Origin: Isoetes taiwanensis
Lineage: Eukaryota > Streptophyta > Lycopodiopsida > Isoetales > Isoetaceae
Length of the DNA stretch: 64,000 bases
Direction of reading: 5' to 3'
Assembly: GCA_021234155.1 (NCBI GenBank)
Contig: JAJEKV010000126.1
Span: 248,001-312,000, forward strand
Positions 36,645-46,974 of this stretch are shown piece by piece. The notes beneath the pieces are model-generated. The model had not been told where the DNA came from. It was given only the letters and a program-made list of their open reading frames with translations, and searched no databases. Each line of letters starts with the position of its first letter. The first letter of the stretch is position 1. A program made the position numbers and the translations under genes.

Positions 36645-38313
36645 CGCATGCTTTTGTTTCACATGGTTTTGTTATCCTCTTCCACAAAATGGGTTACTAC
36701 GCTAAGAGTTAAGAAGCCTTGATATGGAAAAATTTTGATCATTCTAAAGCTCCTTCAGAAATCCCATATATCCAAAAATCCTCCTCTATAATATATTCCT
36801 TCTCATTCTGCACTACAATTCCATACATCCTCCTCGAAATAATTGGAATGTGCCACTTTTACGAAATAAAAACATGATAGTATAGATTCACCAAGCACAA
36901 CTCTATGGCGGTTGCTACAAACATTGTTTTAAGATATTTTTATGGTTGCAATAGTCTTGTTTTGTACTAGGTAATGCGCGCTTCGAAGAGATTCTAGCAT
37001 ATAATTTTCGAACGGCTCTGCCAAATGAGGCAGCGCACGAGCGGTGGAGCCGCGAGTGTGCCACCAAGTTTGGTGGCGCCACCGAGAAAATTATTGCCGG
37101 AATCTCAAGAAGCTTGCATTACTGGACATAATACACATTTGGTAAGATTATGTCCATTAAGAATTTTACACGTGGCATCTGGACGTTTCGGCTATGGCGA
37201 GCTCTGTTCTAGAAAGAATACATTGTATGCTTTAAGAAACTAAGCTACAGATTTGGGCAAATTTATTAAAAAAATACGCGCGCTCAAGTATATGGTTTAA
37301 TCAAATACTAAGAAGTTTGAGCAGAGCACTTAGGTTAGTTATGGAAAAGCTTTCCGCTCTATGAATTCTTCGCCATAGGAGCATTCTGTGTATAAATCTA
37401 GGCAGGTTATCTACAGAAAATATATAGAGCTGGAGATATGGACAAGCATCTATAGATAAAATTTAGAGTCGAAGCTATAGATTATTCTAACCAGGCATTT
37501 ACAGAAAAAGTCCAGAGACGAAGCTATGATTCTTTGCCTTTTTCCAAATGGCGGAGGCGCGATGGCTTTCCCTTGTGAACTAGCCTCTGGCTCCAATATT
37601 TGTTCAAGATTACGACGAACTTGTTCTAGAATGGGCATAATGAAGAGCAGAGGATGTAAAAAAAAATGACATTTCTGCATGAAAAGCTAATCTCTTACGT
37701 CGTTCATTCCACATGACATCTCCAGATTCGACACTATCTATATTTGCAAAATAGGGGATGTCGGAGAGGTTTTCTATGTCCACATGAGGTGGAGATATTG
37801 ATGAAGAAACAGAGGATCGAAGGAACTTAGCGGCACCACTTTTATAGATGGGGCGTTTTTACATCATATAAAACTAATAGAATATTCTAGTAATTTCAAC
37901 CAAATGTGTATTATGTTGCTATAATGTGCCACATGTTCATGTATAGGGGCTTACTAGGATAAAAAAATGGGTGAGAAAACTCTAAATCTGACGTGCACTT
38001 AATGGTAAAGAAACAAATGAAAATCTTCAAGTCGAGCTATGGTAAAATACTACATTGGAAAATTTCTGACACTTTGGGAAGCTATTTAATAAGAGGCTCC
38101 AAATTTAATGTTGTTAAAACTTTCTAATGCAGACTATTGCTCTAGCAACAGAAGATTGATTAGAAAGTAGCCAAATCCATATTAATGTAACTTGCTTAAT
38201 AAATAAGAGCATCTTGATATTAATTTGCCAAAAAAGATACATGAACATCTTTAGGACATGTTTATTTATCACGTGTTTATTTATTGCATTTAACGACCTG
38301 CTTATACCATCCC
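36645..38313. repeat. Segmental duplication, left copy, part 1
   Basis: This aligns along its length with 53930-55252 in the same orientation, from TTTGTTTCACATGG through GTTAAGAAGCC, GCACAACTCTATGGCGGTTG and GGGCTTACTAGGAT to AACATCTTTAGGACATGTT. The right copy has some deletions (for example around 37320-37450) and a small local duplication at 55045-55100. No gene is readable in either copy. Confidence 0.9.
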
Positions 38314-39540
38314 TTTCAAGGAAAATCAAATCCATGAAAGAATCTTGAATCAATTGATTTGAATGTCCATGCAGACCAGATTGGGCTATAGAAAATATAT
38401 ATTGTATACAAATAAAAGAAAGAAGAAGAAAACCTCCTTCGGGGCGTGGTCCAATGGTAGGACTTTAAACTCGCCATAACTGAGGCCATCGGTTCGAGTA
38501 TAACCAATATCAATCTAGTAATATATGGGCTTTAAAATCCATTGCCCTGAGGTCATAGGTTCAGGATTGACCATATATATATATACAATCACACGAGCAG
38601 CTCCTTGCATAATACCGCAATCTAGAGTGAATTTAGATTGGCTTCCTGTGATATCAATGTACTAGAGATGTATGTGATGAATAAATGAATCAAATCCCTC
38701 AAAAAGAGAAATCACACAAGTTTATGCATGTGATGAATAAATGAATCAAATCCCTCAAAAAGAGAAATCACACAAGTTTTTGCTCTGATGCACTAGAGAT
38801 GTATGTGATGAATAAATGAAGCAAGTCTTTAAAAGGAAAGAAAGAAAGAAAGAAAATTGGAACTATAATTTCGAAAATCATTTGATACTTTCCCACTTGC
38901 AACATACGATACACAATACAACTTGATGTTTTGTACTTTTGTAACCCTTAGGGCGTTCAGATTAAAACATCGCACCAGACCTTACTTAGATAAGAAAAAC
39001 TAAAATGTCATGAGGATTCTTCAATAACTATTTTCCAAAGCAATGATTTATTCTCCAATGACCGAGTTCCTATATTGATCTCCAATAGACATTAAAAATC
39101 TCCTCTCCACATCCTCCCACCCTCCTCATGAGGGCAACAATCCAAAAATAGTTATGCAAATCCAGTGTGTGGAATTCCTCTCCTCGGACACATTAGAAAA
39201 AGAGGTTAGTGACGTGCCTTGTTGATGTAACTTGTAATAGGATAGGAAGTAGTAACGCTCCAGACTTTAGATGAAACTTAAGAGTGCTAAATAATGAATA
39301 TTCTATGAACTGCATCCACTTGGATGGAAAGGTTGCATAGGTCATCAGCAGAGACGAACCATGTTACTTCAGGAAATATGTTCCCATGAAGAATGGGACC
39401 AGTGCCATCATAGGGAAGCTTGGGAAATTTGAGAAGAGGCATGCTTTTATGAGTGTCATATTTGTGACCATTTTTCCAGCAAACTAGCTTCCATCCAAAC
39501 ATGGCCCTACTCCCATTTTGCCCTTCATTCATAACAAGAA
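38314..39540. repeat. Segmental duplication, left copy, part 2
   Basis: This aligns with 57530 to about 58870, starting AAGGAAAATCAAATCCATG, and includes the tRNA-like element and part of the unknown gene. The left copy has an extra duplication (TGTGATGAATAAATGAATCA repeated at 38671 and 38731). An AAAG microsatellite lies at 38827-38855. Confidence 0.9.
38441..38575 (+). mobile_element. tRNA-like dimeric element (SINE head), left copy
   Basis: Unit 1 has a tRNA-like A-box region (GTGGTCCAATGGTAGGAC, with a GTCC/GGAC D-stem) and a B box GGTTCGAGTATAACC at 38491-38505. Unit 2 repeats the CTTTAAA...GAGG...B-box layout with GGTTCAGGATTGACC at 38558-38572. Neither unit folds into an intact tRNA, so this is a decayed pol III-type promoter pair rather than a tRNA gene. 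Confidence 0.55.
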
Positions 39541-39616
39541 GAAGCACAATAAGAAGTAGCACAACAAGAAATAGCACAACAAGAAGTAGCACAATAAGCA
39601 TTGGAGTTCTCGTCAA
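39287..39616 (-). pseudogene. Unknown-family gene, truncated copy with a new hydrophobic start
   Basis: On the minus strand about 75 codons match the middle and later part of the intact ORF at 41627-42358 (GHKYDTHKS, KLPYDGTGPIL, TWFVSADDLCNLSIQVD). A 14-base deletion relative to that ORF, after SIQVD, shifts the frame and ends the protein early. Upstream, instead of the family N-terminus, the frame runs through an 18-bp-type tandem repeat that encodes about 22 leucines, valines and isoleucines, opening at ATG 39616. The resulting ORF is 109 codons. Whether it is expressed is unknown; truncation at both ends suggests a pseudogene. Confidence 0.6.
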
Positions 39617-40785
39617 GCAAAAAAAGCTTTAAAACTAAGCTATGGCCATATTTTGATCATTTTATAGAAGATCTTATGGGTGCAAAATCGGTATTGGGTA
39701 GCATAAATCACCATCCGGACGCCGCTTACAAGTGCTTAAACTAGGCATGTTAAAACTTTGATCTCTATTGAATTCAAACTTATATCATGCTGGCAGTCTT
39801 ATGGAAGAGCTATACAATGTTCAAGTTGTGAGTACATGCATTTTTATGAGCTGCAGTAAAAGAATTTCTCATTTCATGGTTTAGTTTTATGCTTCGCGTG
39901 TATTGAATCTACAATTGCTGAGTCATAGAATCCGAACCTAACAGTTCTATGTTTTGTTTGTTTTGACTCACTACTGTATAATATGCAGTCTAGGCCGACT
40001 ATATAAAAAAGGATATGATTGGGTGATGGTTTACAAGGTATTGTATTACAGCATTTATAGTTTAAGCTTTTTATAAATTATCTTTGGATGGAACCTAACT
40101 ATTTGTGTCTTTAAGGCAAATGGTGTAGATTACAAAGAGAGTTCATGAAGGCCATTATGCAAATTTATATTTATCTAAGGTTATGCTATTCCACAATGAT
40201 AATTTGCATCTTTCTATTCAGGCATTGATTATTAATTCGTGTGGCGGACCGCTGGTGAACATAAAATTTACAGCCTAGATCTTGGGCCATCAGATGGTAT
40301 TAACTCGGCAGTTAGATGCAAGGGGATGACAATTAAATTTCATGTCTTTTCAATGTTAGACCGCCTTCATATGTTAGCATGCTAGACATGTATGCTATTG
40401 CTTCCTTTTTCTGCACAACACGGATCATGTAGCACCAAAGATCCCATATACTCTGTTCTGTTACATTTCTCAGTCAATATTTGCATCTGCAACCATGAAC
40501 CTGCATGCGCAGGTTCCATATGCTCTAATTTTTTTCGCATTTCTCATGCAAGAGATTGTTTAATGCAACAGAGTATTTTCTGCCCTATGTATGCTTTGTT
40601 CATGCCAGAATCATCAAGCGGTATCGCAAGTCTTTCTTGGCAAAATATGTTTATTTCCTACTTTACATGTTTGAAAATGCAGCATTCCTTTAGAGTGCAA
40701 ATTTTTAACTTAGCTCAAGGAAAAATGGCACGCATTATATGCATTAGGAGTAGTATACCGACTTTGGGTAGTAGGGATTTTGGCT
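39617..40785. other. Intergenic, no gene recognised
   Basis: A 132-codon ORF at 40392-40790 ends where the PSI1-like exon begins in another frame. Its last part (about 40720-40790, with TLGSR) may be a damaged stretch of the same gene; the rest is not recognised. Confidence 0.4.
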
Positions 40786-40945
40786 TTTGAGATTGCAAAT
40801 ACAGTTGTAAAGGGATATAATTTGAACCAGACACTTTTAAATAGAGAAATAATGATTATTGAAGAAGAGATTCTGCCATCTGAGGCTGTCCAAAGGTTGG
40901 TATTGGAGGACATGCATGTACTGTGGAAAATTGCTATAGTAGATT
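40786..40945 (+). pseudogene. PSI1-like (DUF3475) exon fragment
   Basis: The reading FEIANTVVKGYNLNQTLL and EEEILPSEAVQRLVLEDM followed by LWKIA matches the N-terminal DUF3475 domain of plant PSK-simulator (PSI1) proteins, which are plant-specific and linked to growth. Only about 50 codons are present, with stops on both sides, so this is a fragment. A weak continuation lies just upstream in another frame. Confidence 0.75.
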
Positions 40946-41364
40946 TATAATATCAAATGGCTTGCATAATTCATGCATTGATTATATTCCCGTGTCAATG
41001 AGGATTTCATAATGTAACTCTAGCTTGATAAATTTGTATATCACAAGTTTCCTTGGAAAACAAAGGGATATATAAAGAAGTAAAAAGAAGACATTGAATT
41101 CAAATGGTGAAAATCATGAAGCAATTAGAGTGCATAGAACCAAGTAAATTACTATTTCAAGTGCATAGAAGTAAGCAGAAATAGATCAATTCTTTCACAA
41201 ATATAAGAAGACATAACTTATCCCTTCTTTTCCTTACTAATATCCCTTCTTTTCCTTACTAATAGGTTAAAAAAGGACGATCGAATGCATAAACAAATGC
41301 TTGATTTCACCCTTTTTTTTTCAGTTTATGCCCAGCAACAGCAACGCTAGGCAACTAGTAGACA
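40946..41364. other. Intergenic, nothing recognised
   Basis: AT-rich, with a 22-bp tandem duplication (TATCCCTTCTTTTCCTTACTAA) at 41218-41263. Confidence 0.5.
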
Positions 41365-42380
41365 TTAAACTAGTAGACATTAAAAATCTCCTCTCCACAT
41401 CCTCGCACCCTCCTCATGAGGGCAACAAGCCAAAAATAGTTATGCAAACCCAGCATTGGAATTCTCCTCATCGGATGCTCTGGAATTCCCCTCATTAGAT
41501 GCTCTGCACCGTGTAGATGTGTCTTTAGCAAAGTTTTCATCATAGCTTAAACAGTTTAATATGCAAGTGTTCGTGAGATTAATCAGTTTGGAAATCCATC
41601 CTTGAGCTGACAAAATAAAATGTGAATTAGCTAGGCAATAGAGATAACACATTAGAAGAAGAGGTTAGTAACGTGCCTTGTTGATGTATAGGAATTCTTG
41701 TAATAGGATAGGAAGCATTATAGTGCCAGAGTTTAGGATGAAACTTAGGAGTGTTAAGTAATGAATATTCTATGAACTGCATCCTTACATCGAGATCCAC
41801 TTGGATGGAAAGGTTGCATAGGTCATCAGCAGAGACGAACCATGTTGCGTCAGGAAATATGTCCCCCTGAAGAATGGGACCAGTGCCATCATAGGGAAGC
41901 TTGGGAAATTTGAGAAGGGGCCTGTGTTTATGAGTGTCATATTTATGACCATTTTTCCAGGACTCTAGCTTCCATTCAAACATGGCCCTAATCCCATTTT
42001 GCCCATCATTCAAAACATGGACTTGACTAGGATCACCATGGATGGATTTTGGCTGAATATTAGCCACCGAGTTGCAGTTGGGCGTGATTGAGAAATTTAT
42101 AACATCTGGAAAGAAACCGAAAGCAAATTTAAATTGCACGAATTGGGTACCTGGAACTGCGACTTTGAGAAGCTTTGTCTTTACTTTGAGTTGAGATCCG
42201 TCGTGTTTTAGAAAGGGCAGGAGCAAGAAACTGGCCACAATGTTCTGTTTGCCAAAGTAAGGATATGGAACTTGTAAAACTTCATAGTCGCAGATATCAT
42301 CCTGGATTACATCCAGGATTTGCCAACCCGCTTCTTCGTCCTCCCAATTTTCTCCCATGTTAACTTCTATCTATTCAAGG
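41365..42380. repeat. Duplicated gene segment, middle copy
   Basis: This aligns with 58255-59255 and, for its left part, with 39090-39540. The shared part starts GACATTAAAAATCTCCTCTC (the 3' flank of the unknown gene) and ends ATGTTAACTTCTATCTATTC (its 5' flank). It is separated from the left partial copy by about 1.8 kb of unrelated sequence. Confidence 0.9.
41627..42358 (-). CDS. Unrecognised intronless protein, 243 codons, intact
   Basis: A single open frame from ATG at 42358 to TAA at 41627-41629 on the minus strand. The N-terminus is acidic (MGENWEDEEAGW), followed by mixed alpha/beta-type text with several aromatic clusters. There is no signal peptide, membrane helix or motif I can assign. 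It is the only intact member of three copies in this window (39287-39616 truncated, 58509-59236 frameshifted), and all three share the same C-terminal or central text. Conservation of the frame while the flanks diverge suggests it codes for protein. It could be a lineage-specific plant gene or an ORF of an unrecognised mobile element that travels with the duplication. Confidence 0.6.
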   Translation of the reverse strand: MGENWEDEEAGWQILDVIQDDICDYEVLQVPYPYFGKQNIVASFLLLPFLKHDGSQLKVKTKLLKVAVPGTQFVQFKFAFGFFPDVINFSITPNCNSVANIQPKSIHGDPSQVHVLNDGQNGIRAMFEWKLESWKNGHKYDTHKHRPLLKFPKLPYDGTGPILQGDIFPDATWFVSADDLCNLSIQVDLDVRMQFIEYSLLNTPKFHPKLWHYNASYPITRIPIHQQGTLLTSSSNVLSLLPS

Positions 42381-42879
42381 CCCCTGATACAAACGGTCTT
42401 CTCTAACTGTAGATCTATCTGCAAAACTAACAAACACAGTTAATTCAATCAACCTGGAACTCCAGATCAAGCTCTTCTGGTGCTACTTATCCACCCAACC
42501 GGGCTCTGATTTGCAAACACGGCAAGTCTAACCTCAAATTCCTCCCAATTCTGAGAGTCTGCTAACCAACTGGATAGCCTCTGCGGGATTCTCTGGAATT
42601 CTCTAGAGCTAAGGGAAACACTTAATTCAACCACAATTTATCAAGAGATCTCTTTGTAAATGGCTTCTATCTCATGCTAGGCACTTCACGCTGCCTCTAA
42701 TCTGAATCAATGGCTTTTATGCTAATCTAAAAGGTATTTGTGAGCTATATCTGGATTTGTCTTTTTTCTCCTTTAGCTAAATCCGACCATCACGCACCTT
42801 TTTCTCGCTAAATCCGGCTCCTATCCCGCAATCCGGCCAGCCTCACTGATCCGGGAGCTATTTCGGACAGTTCAACTTT
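42381..42879. other. Upstream flank of the 243-codon gene
   Basis: Present only in this copy beyond about 42380. Pyrimidine-rich near 42760-42780. No promoter element could be assigned with confidence. Confidence 0.35.
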
Positions 42880-43330
42880 TTTTTCTATTTTAACGACACA
42901 AAAAGGCTTCGTTTGCTATTTCGTTTCATTTATTCGATTCTAGAACTACTACAGAAAACACATGGAAAAGAATGCTGATAAGAATGCTCTATGCTCATGG
43001 GCATTTCCTTCATAACCAAAAACTGTTACATTCTAATAGCAAGTTAGTGAAACCATTATGGTCGGGATTAAAAAACCTCGCCCTTTTGGGTTTTCGAGGA
43101 AAAACCCTAACAATAATGGTATCACTAAGCTAGGATCATAAATCATAATAGAGTCTATCCCTCATGCTGACTAGCCTTGTTGGGTGAAAATTACAATATA
43201 GCAATGAAGTTGAAACTCATGTTTGAATTGCCTTCCTATTGATCTTCATCTTTTGCCTAGAATCCAACACTTTCATCCAAAATGCCAAGCTATAAGAAAT
43301 GCGCTCATCGCCTATTTCCTGCATTCATGA
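42880..43330 (-). mobile_element. LINE 3' end, minus strand, decayed
   Basis: A T-rich stretch ending CTATTTTAACGACAC (42882-42901) occupies the place of the LINE tail. The LINE 3' UTR phrase is clear at 43060-43110 (GGGATTAAAAAACC...GGTTTTCGAGGAAAAACCC), matching 21460-21490 and 35509-35550. The stem-loop is not readable. A short segment, TCTAGAACTACTAC and GAAAACACATGGAAAAGAAT, occurs at 42949 and again at 43719, so later rearrangement affected this copy. Confidence 0.6.
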
Positions 43331-43362
43331 AGTAAAAACAAAAGGCCACTAGGGGCTCATCT

Positions 43363-43479
43363 TCCAGGCACGAGGGCCTCCACCTAGGCACGAGGGCCCC
43401 CATCTAGGCACGAGGGCCTCAACCAGGCACAAAGGCCCCATCCAGGTATGAGGATCTCCATCCAGGCACGAGGGCCTCC
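43363..43479. repeat. About 21-bp minisatellite, six copies
   Basis: The unit CCAGGCACGAGGGCCTCCAT recurs with small changes in spacing and sequence. It creates a proline- and tryptophan-rich ORF on the minus strand that has no other support. Confidence 0.9.
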
Positions 43480-43529
43480 AACAAGATGTTAGTTTAAACA
43501 AATAAGGTAAATTGGAAAAGGGTGGGAGG

Positions 43530-43715
43530 GTGGGGCCACACACTAGGAAGAAGGAAGGAAAATGCACAATGAGAGCTGATGAGGAAGAAATGGACGTGAA
43601 AGAACCTAAATATGAAGATAGAAGGGAAAAAGACAAAATAACTAACTGCTAACTACCTCCGTAGTTCTAGAACCTTGTTTACCTTCTATTCTATGAAACG
43701 AAGGTAAACATCATT
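43530..43715. repeat. Dispersed repeat with hairpin, left copy
   Basis: About 185 bp is nearly identical to 51310-51495. It ends with a perfect 10-bp inverted repeat, GTTTACCTTC (43677-43686) and GAAGGTAAAC (43700-43709), with a 13-base loop. Confidence 0.9.
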
Positions 43716-45681
43716 TCTAGAACTACTACGGAAAACACATGGAAAAGAATGCTGAAACAGAGGCAGAGGAAAAGCAACGTAATCCCTTCTGGAGAGAGAA
43801 AAGTAGATGTCACCCACATGAAATAAAGTCAAGGACTAGAAAATAACTAGCTCGCCTTAGAAGGCTACACGCTTCCCCGTTTCAAAAATTCAAGAGTGTT
43901 CAATCTTCTAAGCATCATGAACATGTAGTGGCAAAGATAACAAATATGAATGGAGGTAAAAGGATAAGGAGAAACAAGGAAACATAGGCTCCACTTTAAA
44001 GAATATAGTTTATTCTAAGAGATTTGGCACTTGACTAGACACTCGCATTAAAAACTATTCAGAAAACATAGGCTCCACTTTAAAGGTCTATGCATGTATC
44101 AAAATTGCTACTTCAAAACAATAGAATACTTGATACCATGACTTTATGGGAATTATCCTGAAGAAATCTTTGGTGCTCGGCATGGAACAAGTATTGCAGA
44201 AGCATAAAGACAAGTCTAATAGAGCAAAGAATGGAAATACATGTTTTGTTAGCATAGAAAAGAGAGAACTCCTTGAAGACATTTGATCTATTTTTTATGC
44301 TCTGGGGGAGGAAAACATGGAGCATTGTTGTGCGAAGATGCTGATGCAGATGAAGTTAAAGAAATAGTGTATGAATCACTCTCCCTTTATAATTATGATG
44401 TTTTGGTCAGAACATTGTGCATATTCAAATATATAAGATTTACCACCCTGGTTTAGACCTTTTTACACTGCATCCTAGAATATGATGCCACATTTTATAT
44501 ATGACGACATTTGTGACTCTAGAACAAAAAATGCAACACATAAAATATAAGTTGTTTTTACATCTGAAGATAGATGTTGTAGTCTTATATCACTAGCAAA
44601 TACTAGGGTAAGTCCCTCGGTATTAGAAAAGACTCCATTGCCCTTAAATAGAACCACTCAACTTATTCAAGTCTAAATGAGTCGTCTTAGTCTCTTTTAC
44701 TTAAGTGGTAGAGTTCTATGGTTGTATGGCTCCAAAACGGGCTTCCATAGCATGTTGATTCCAGGTAAATATTCGGTTCAATGTGGATAAGACTATGATA
44801 AGCACAAGTTCTCTCAATTTCCTCATCAAGACATGATAGAAAACACATATGGCGTAGCAATGTACATGTATTTAGTACATCACATTGCATGACATAGAGC
44901 CATCACTTGCTTTTCATGGTTATGTTTGGAAGTCTTTGGATATAGAAGCTGATTCGCGTGGTGACTAATAAATAATCTCCAGGCCAATTTGATTGCTAAT
45001 AAGCTGGGCATAACAAGAGGATTAGCAGGAATAGGACAACATTTCCTCACTCAACTTGCTATAATTTGCATGGATGAAAGTCCCTAGAATCGATAATTGA
45101 TGGTATAATTGGCAGGACCCGTTTGCTAGATTGTAGAGATGTTCTTATAGACCAAAATTGAGGGCCATCCATAACATTAAATGGGTTATTCAATATGCTC
45201 GTTATCAGTTGGCCTGGAAAAAACCTGCTATATGAACGTGGAGAACAGTATGCTGAAGCCCAAGGAAACATGCCATTTACCTTTTATATGGTGAACAGAC
45301 AGTTTTTCATACGAAACCGTTGCAAGCCCACACTCCATGCAAGTCCATGCTCCACCCTTGCTGGGTTTGTCATTCAAGGCAATTAACCATAACCAAAATG
45401 ACGTCTTACACCAGGCATGCACAAAAGCTTCGTCTAGAATATTGCAGAACATGCATAATCTATCAAACTCAGGAAATCACATATGTAGGTATATAACAGA
45501 CATTTGCTAGGGGGTGCGTATGACCTAAACCAGAGCAAATTAGAGCTTCGGCTGCTATTTTCAATTTACAGAATAACGAAGTCCTTTTGCTTTTCCCAAC
45601 ATCCAACTGAGAGAACCTATTTCTACAAAGAATAAATATCTCATAACAACTTGCACAACTTCATATTGTTACACGTCGATC
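43716..45681. other. Intergenic, no gene recognised
   Basis: AT-rich. ORFs of 60-75 codons on the minus strand (45059-45452) contain a CMECG phrase but no recognisable domain. It is the 3' flank of the HKT-like fragment. Confidence 0.4.
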
Positions 45682-46959
45682 TCAATATTGCCTTTGACGA
45701 GGAAGTCCAACAGCAACATCAATATCTTCAGGCAGACCCCTATGCTTTCCTAGGAACATAACAATTACAATAATCACCTTGCTAAAGTAATTCCACTTTC
45801 CAGAGGCGCTGCATAGGAAAAAAAGAATTAAATCACATGACAAAATAATGAAATAAAAAACAAGTAAATTATTGCCTCAATAACCTGATAACTTCAAATA
45901 TGATATTGAATATGGAATAATTTTCTGAGTCATTTCTGATATGATGGTTTTCAATCAAACAAATTAGGAATATAGAAAGGAACAAATAAGCCGAATCTCG
46001 TGCAAGCAAGTTTCTACCATGTACTGCAATTTGAGCAACATTACTGTTTTCCTGCTGCTCATGTAAAGTGTGCTGTAAATCATTTTCTATAAGTTTTGTC
46101 GTTTGCCTTGAAAGAAAAACTGGATATGCAGCAACGTACCTGTAGATGTGCAAAGCTTGAGACATAACCATCTTGCTTACATCATGATCAACACAGTGAA
46201 TTATTAGAACAAAGCTTTCAAATACGAGAAATAGTTGAGAAGCAAGAATCTCACATCATTCCAATGTAGAGGACAAGCATAGAAGGGAGATAAATTTGCT
46301 AAGTTCACTACATTTGCTCCAGCATTGCGTGTAGAGACAGACTGAAAAACTGCAACTACCATCTTATAAGCAGAGCGAAGTCCTTGCAAAGCCACTGATC
46401 TCCAGTCAAGAAAGAAAAAGAAAAGACATTCGCAAGTGTTGAATGCCAAAACCGTAAGCACAAGCCATATGGTCTGGTCATGAGGAAAAAGATGAGTGTA
46501 ACATCGGCAAGGGTGCTGCAACAAATATTGGTATGTCAACTTCTTACGTCCCTTTGCATATTTGTGAAAGACCCAGATAATAAAACGTAGGCAAGGTGCA
46601 AACATTGTGTTCCCCACTAATATCAATACAAGGAGCCACAATAAAAGCACAGGAGAACTCTGGAATGGGATTAGATTCTCATTCAATGGGGAAAACCCTG
46701 CGTTGGCAAACAGAGAGACTGTTATAAATATGGCAAACATTACATGGGGGACATTTTTCACCTTCAATATACCAAGCACATGGGGACTACAGAGAACATT
46801 TATCTCTACAATATGAATGAGAAAAAAGTAGATGACAACAACTCGCGAAAGTGCAAGCATTGCATCATATTCTACCCCTGCAGTTTGAACTTTGTTCATC
46901 TCATCTCCTACCATCTTCTTGAACACTCTTAGCCATTTCCAACTGACATAATATTTCAA
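45682..46959 (-). pseudogene. HKT/Trk-type cation transporter, C-terminal two-thirds
   Basis: HKT proteins carry sodium or potassium through four pore loops. Exon 1 (46255 to about 46930) contains loop B (FANAGFSPLNENL), the GNTMFAPCLRF segment, YLLQHP, TIWLVLTVLAFN and loop C (SVSTRNAGANVV). One extra or missing base near 46281-46287 breaks the frame just before its end. Exon 2 (45885-46139) reads YVAAYPVFLSRQ and FNIIFEVI; exon 3 (45682-45808) reads GKWNYFSKVIIVIVMFLGKHRGLP and stops at 45682-45684. Introns 46140-46254 (GTGAGA...CTACAG) and 45809-45884 have matching phases. Pore loop A and the N-terminus are absent, and so is loop D with its filter glycine: exon 2 joins exon 3 directly at that place. 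The frameshift and missing loops imply no transport function. Confidence 0.9.
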
Positions 46960-46974
46960 CTACTTCGAAGCACT

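Noticed and set aside
38441..38510. A functional tRNA gene
   Set aside because: The D-stem and B box are present, but the anticodon and acceptor stems do not pair, and the unit is repeated in a decayed form.
43349..43636. A 95-codon proline- and tryptophan-rich ORF
   Set aside because: It is a by-product of the 21-bp minisatellite and the dispersed repeat.
44700..44770. A tRNA-like stretch (AAGTGGTAGAG ... GTTGATTCCAGG)
   Set aside because: Weak A and B box likeness only; no cloverleaf can be drawn and there is no second copy in the window.
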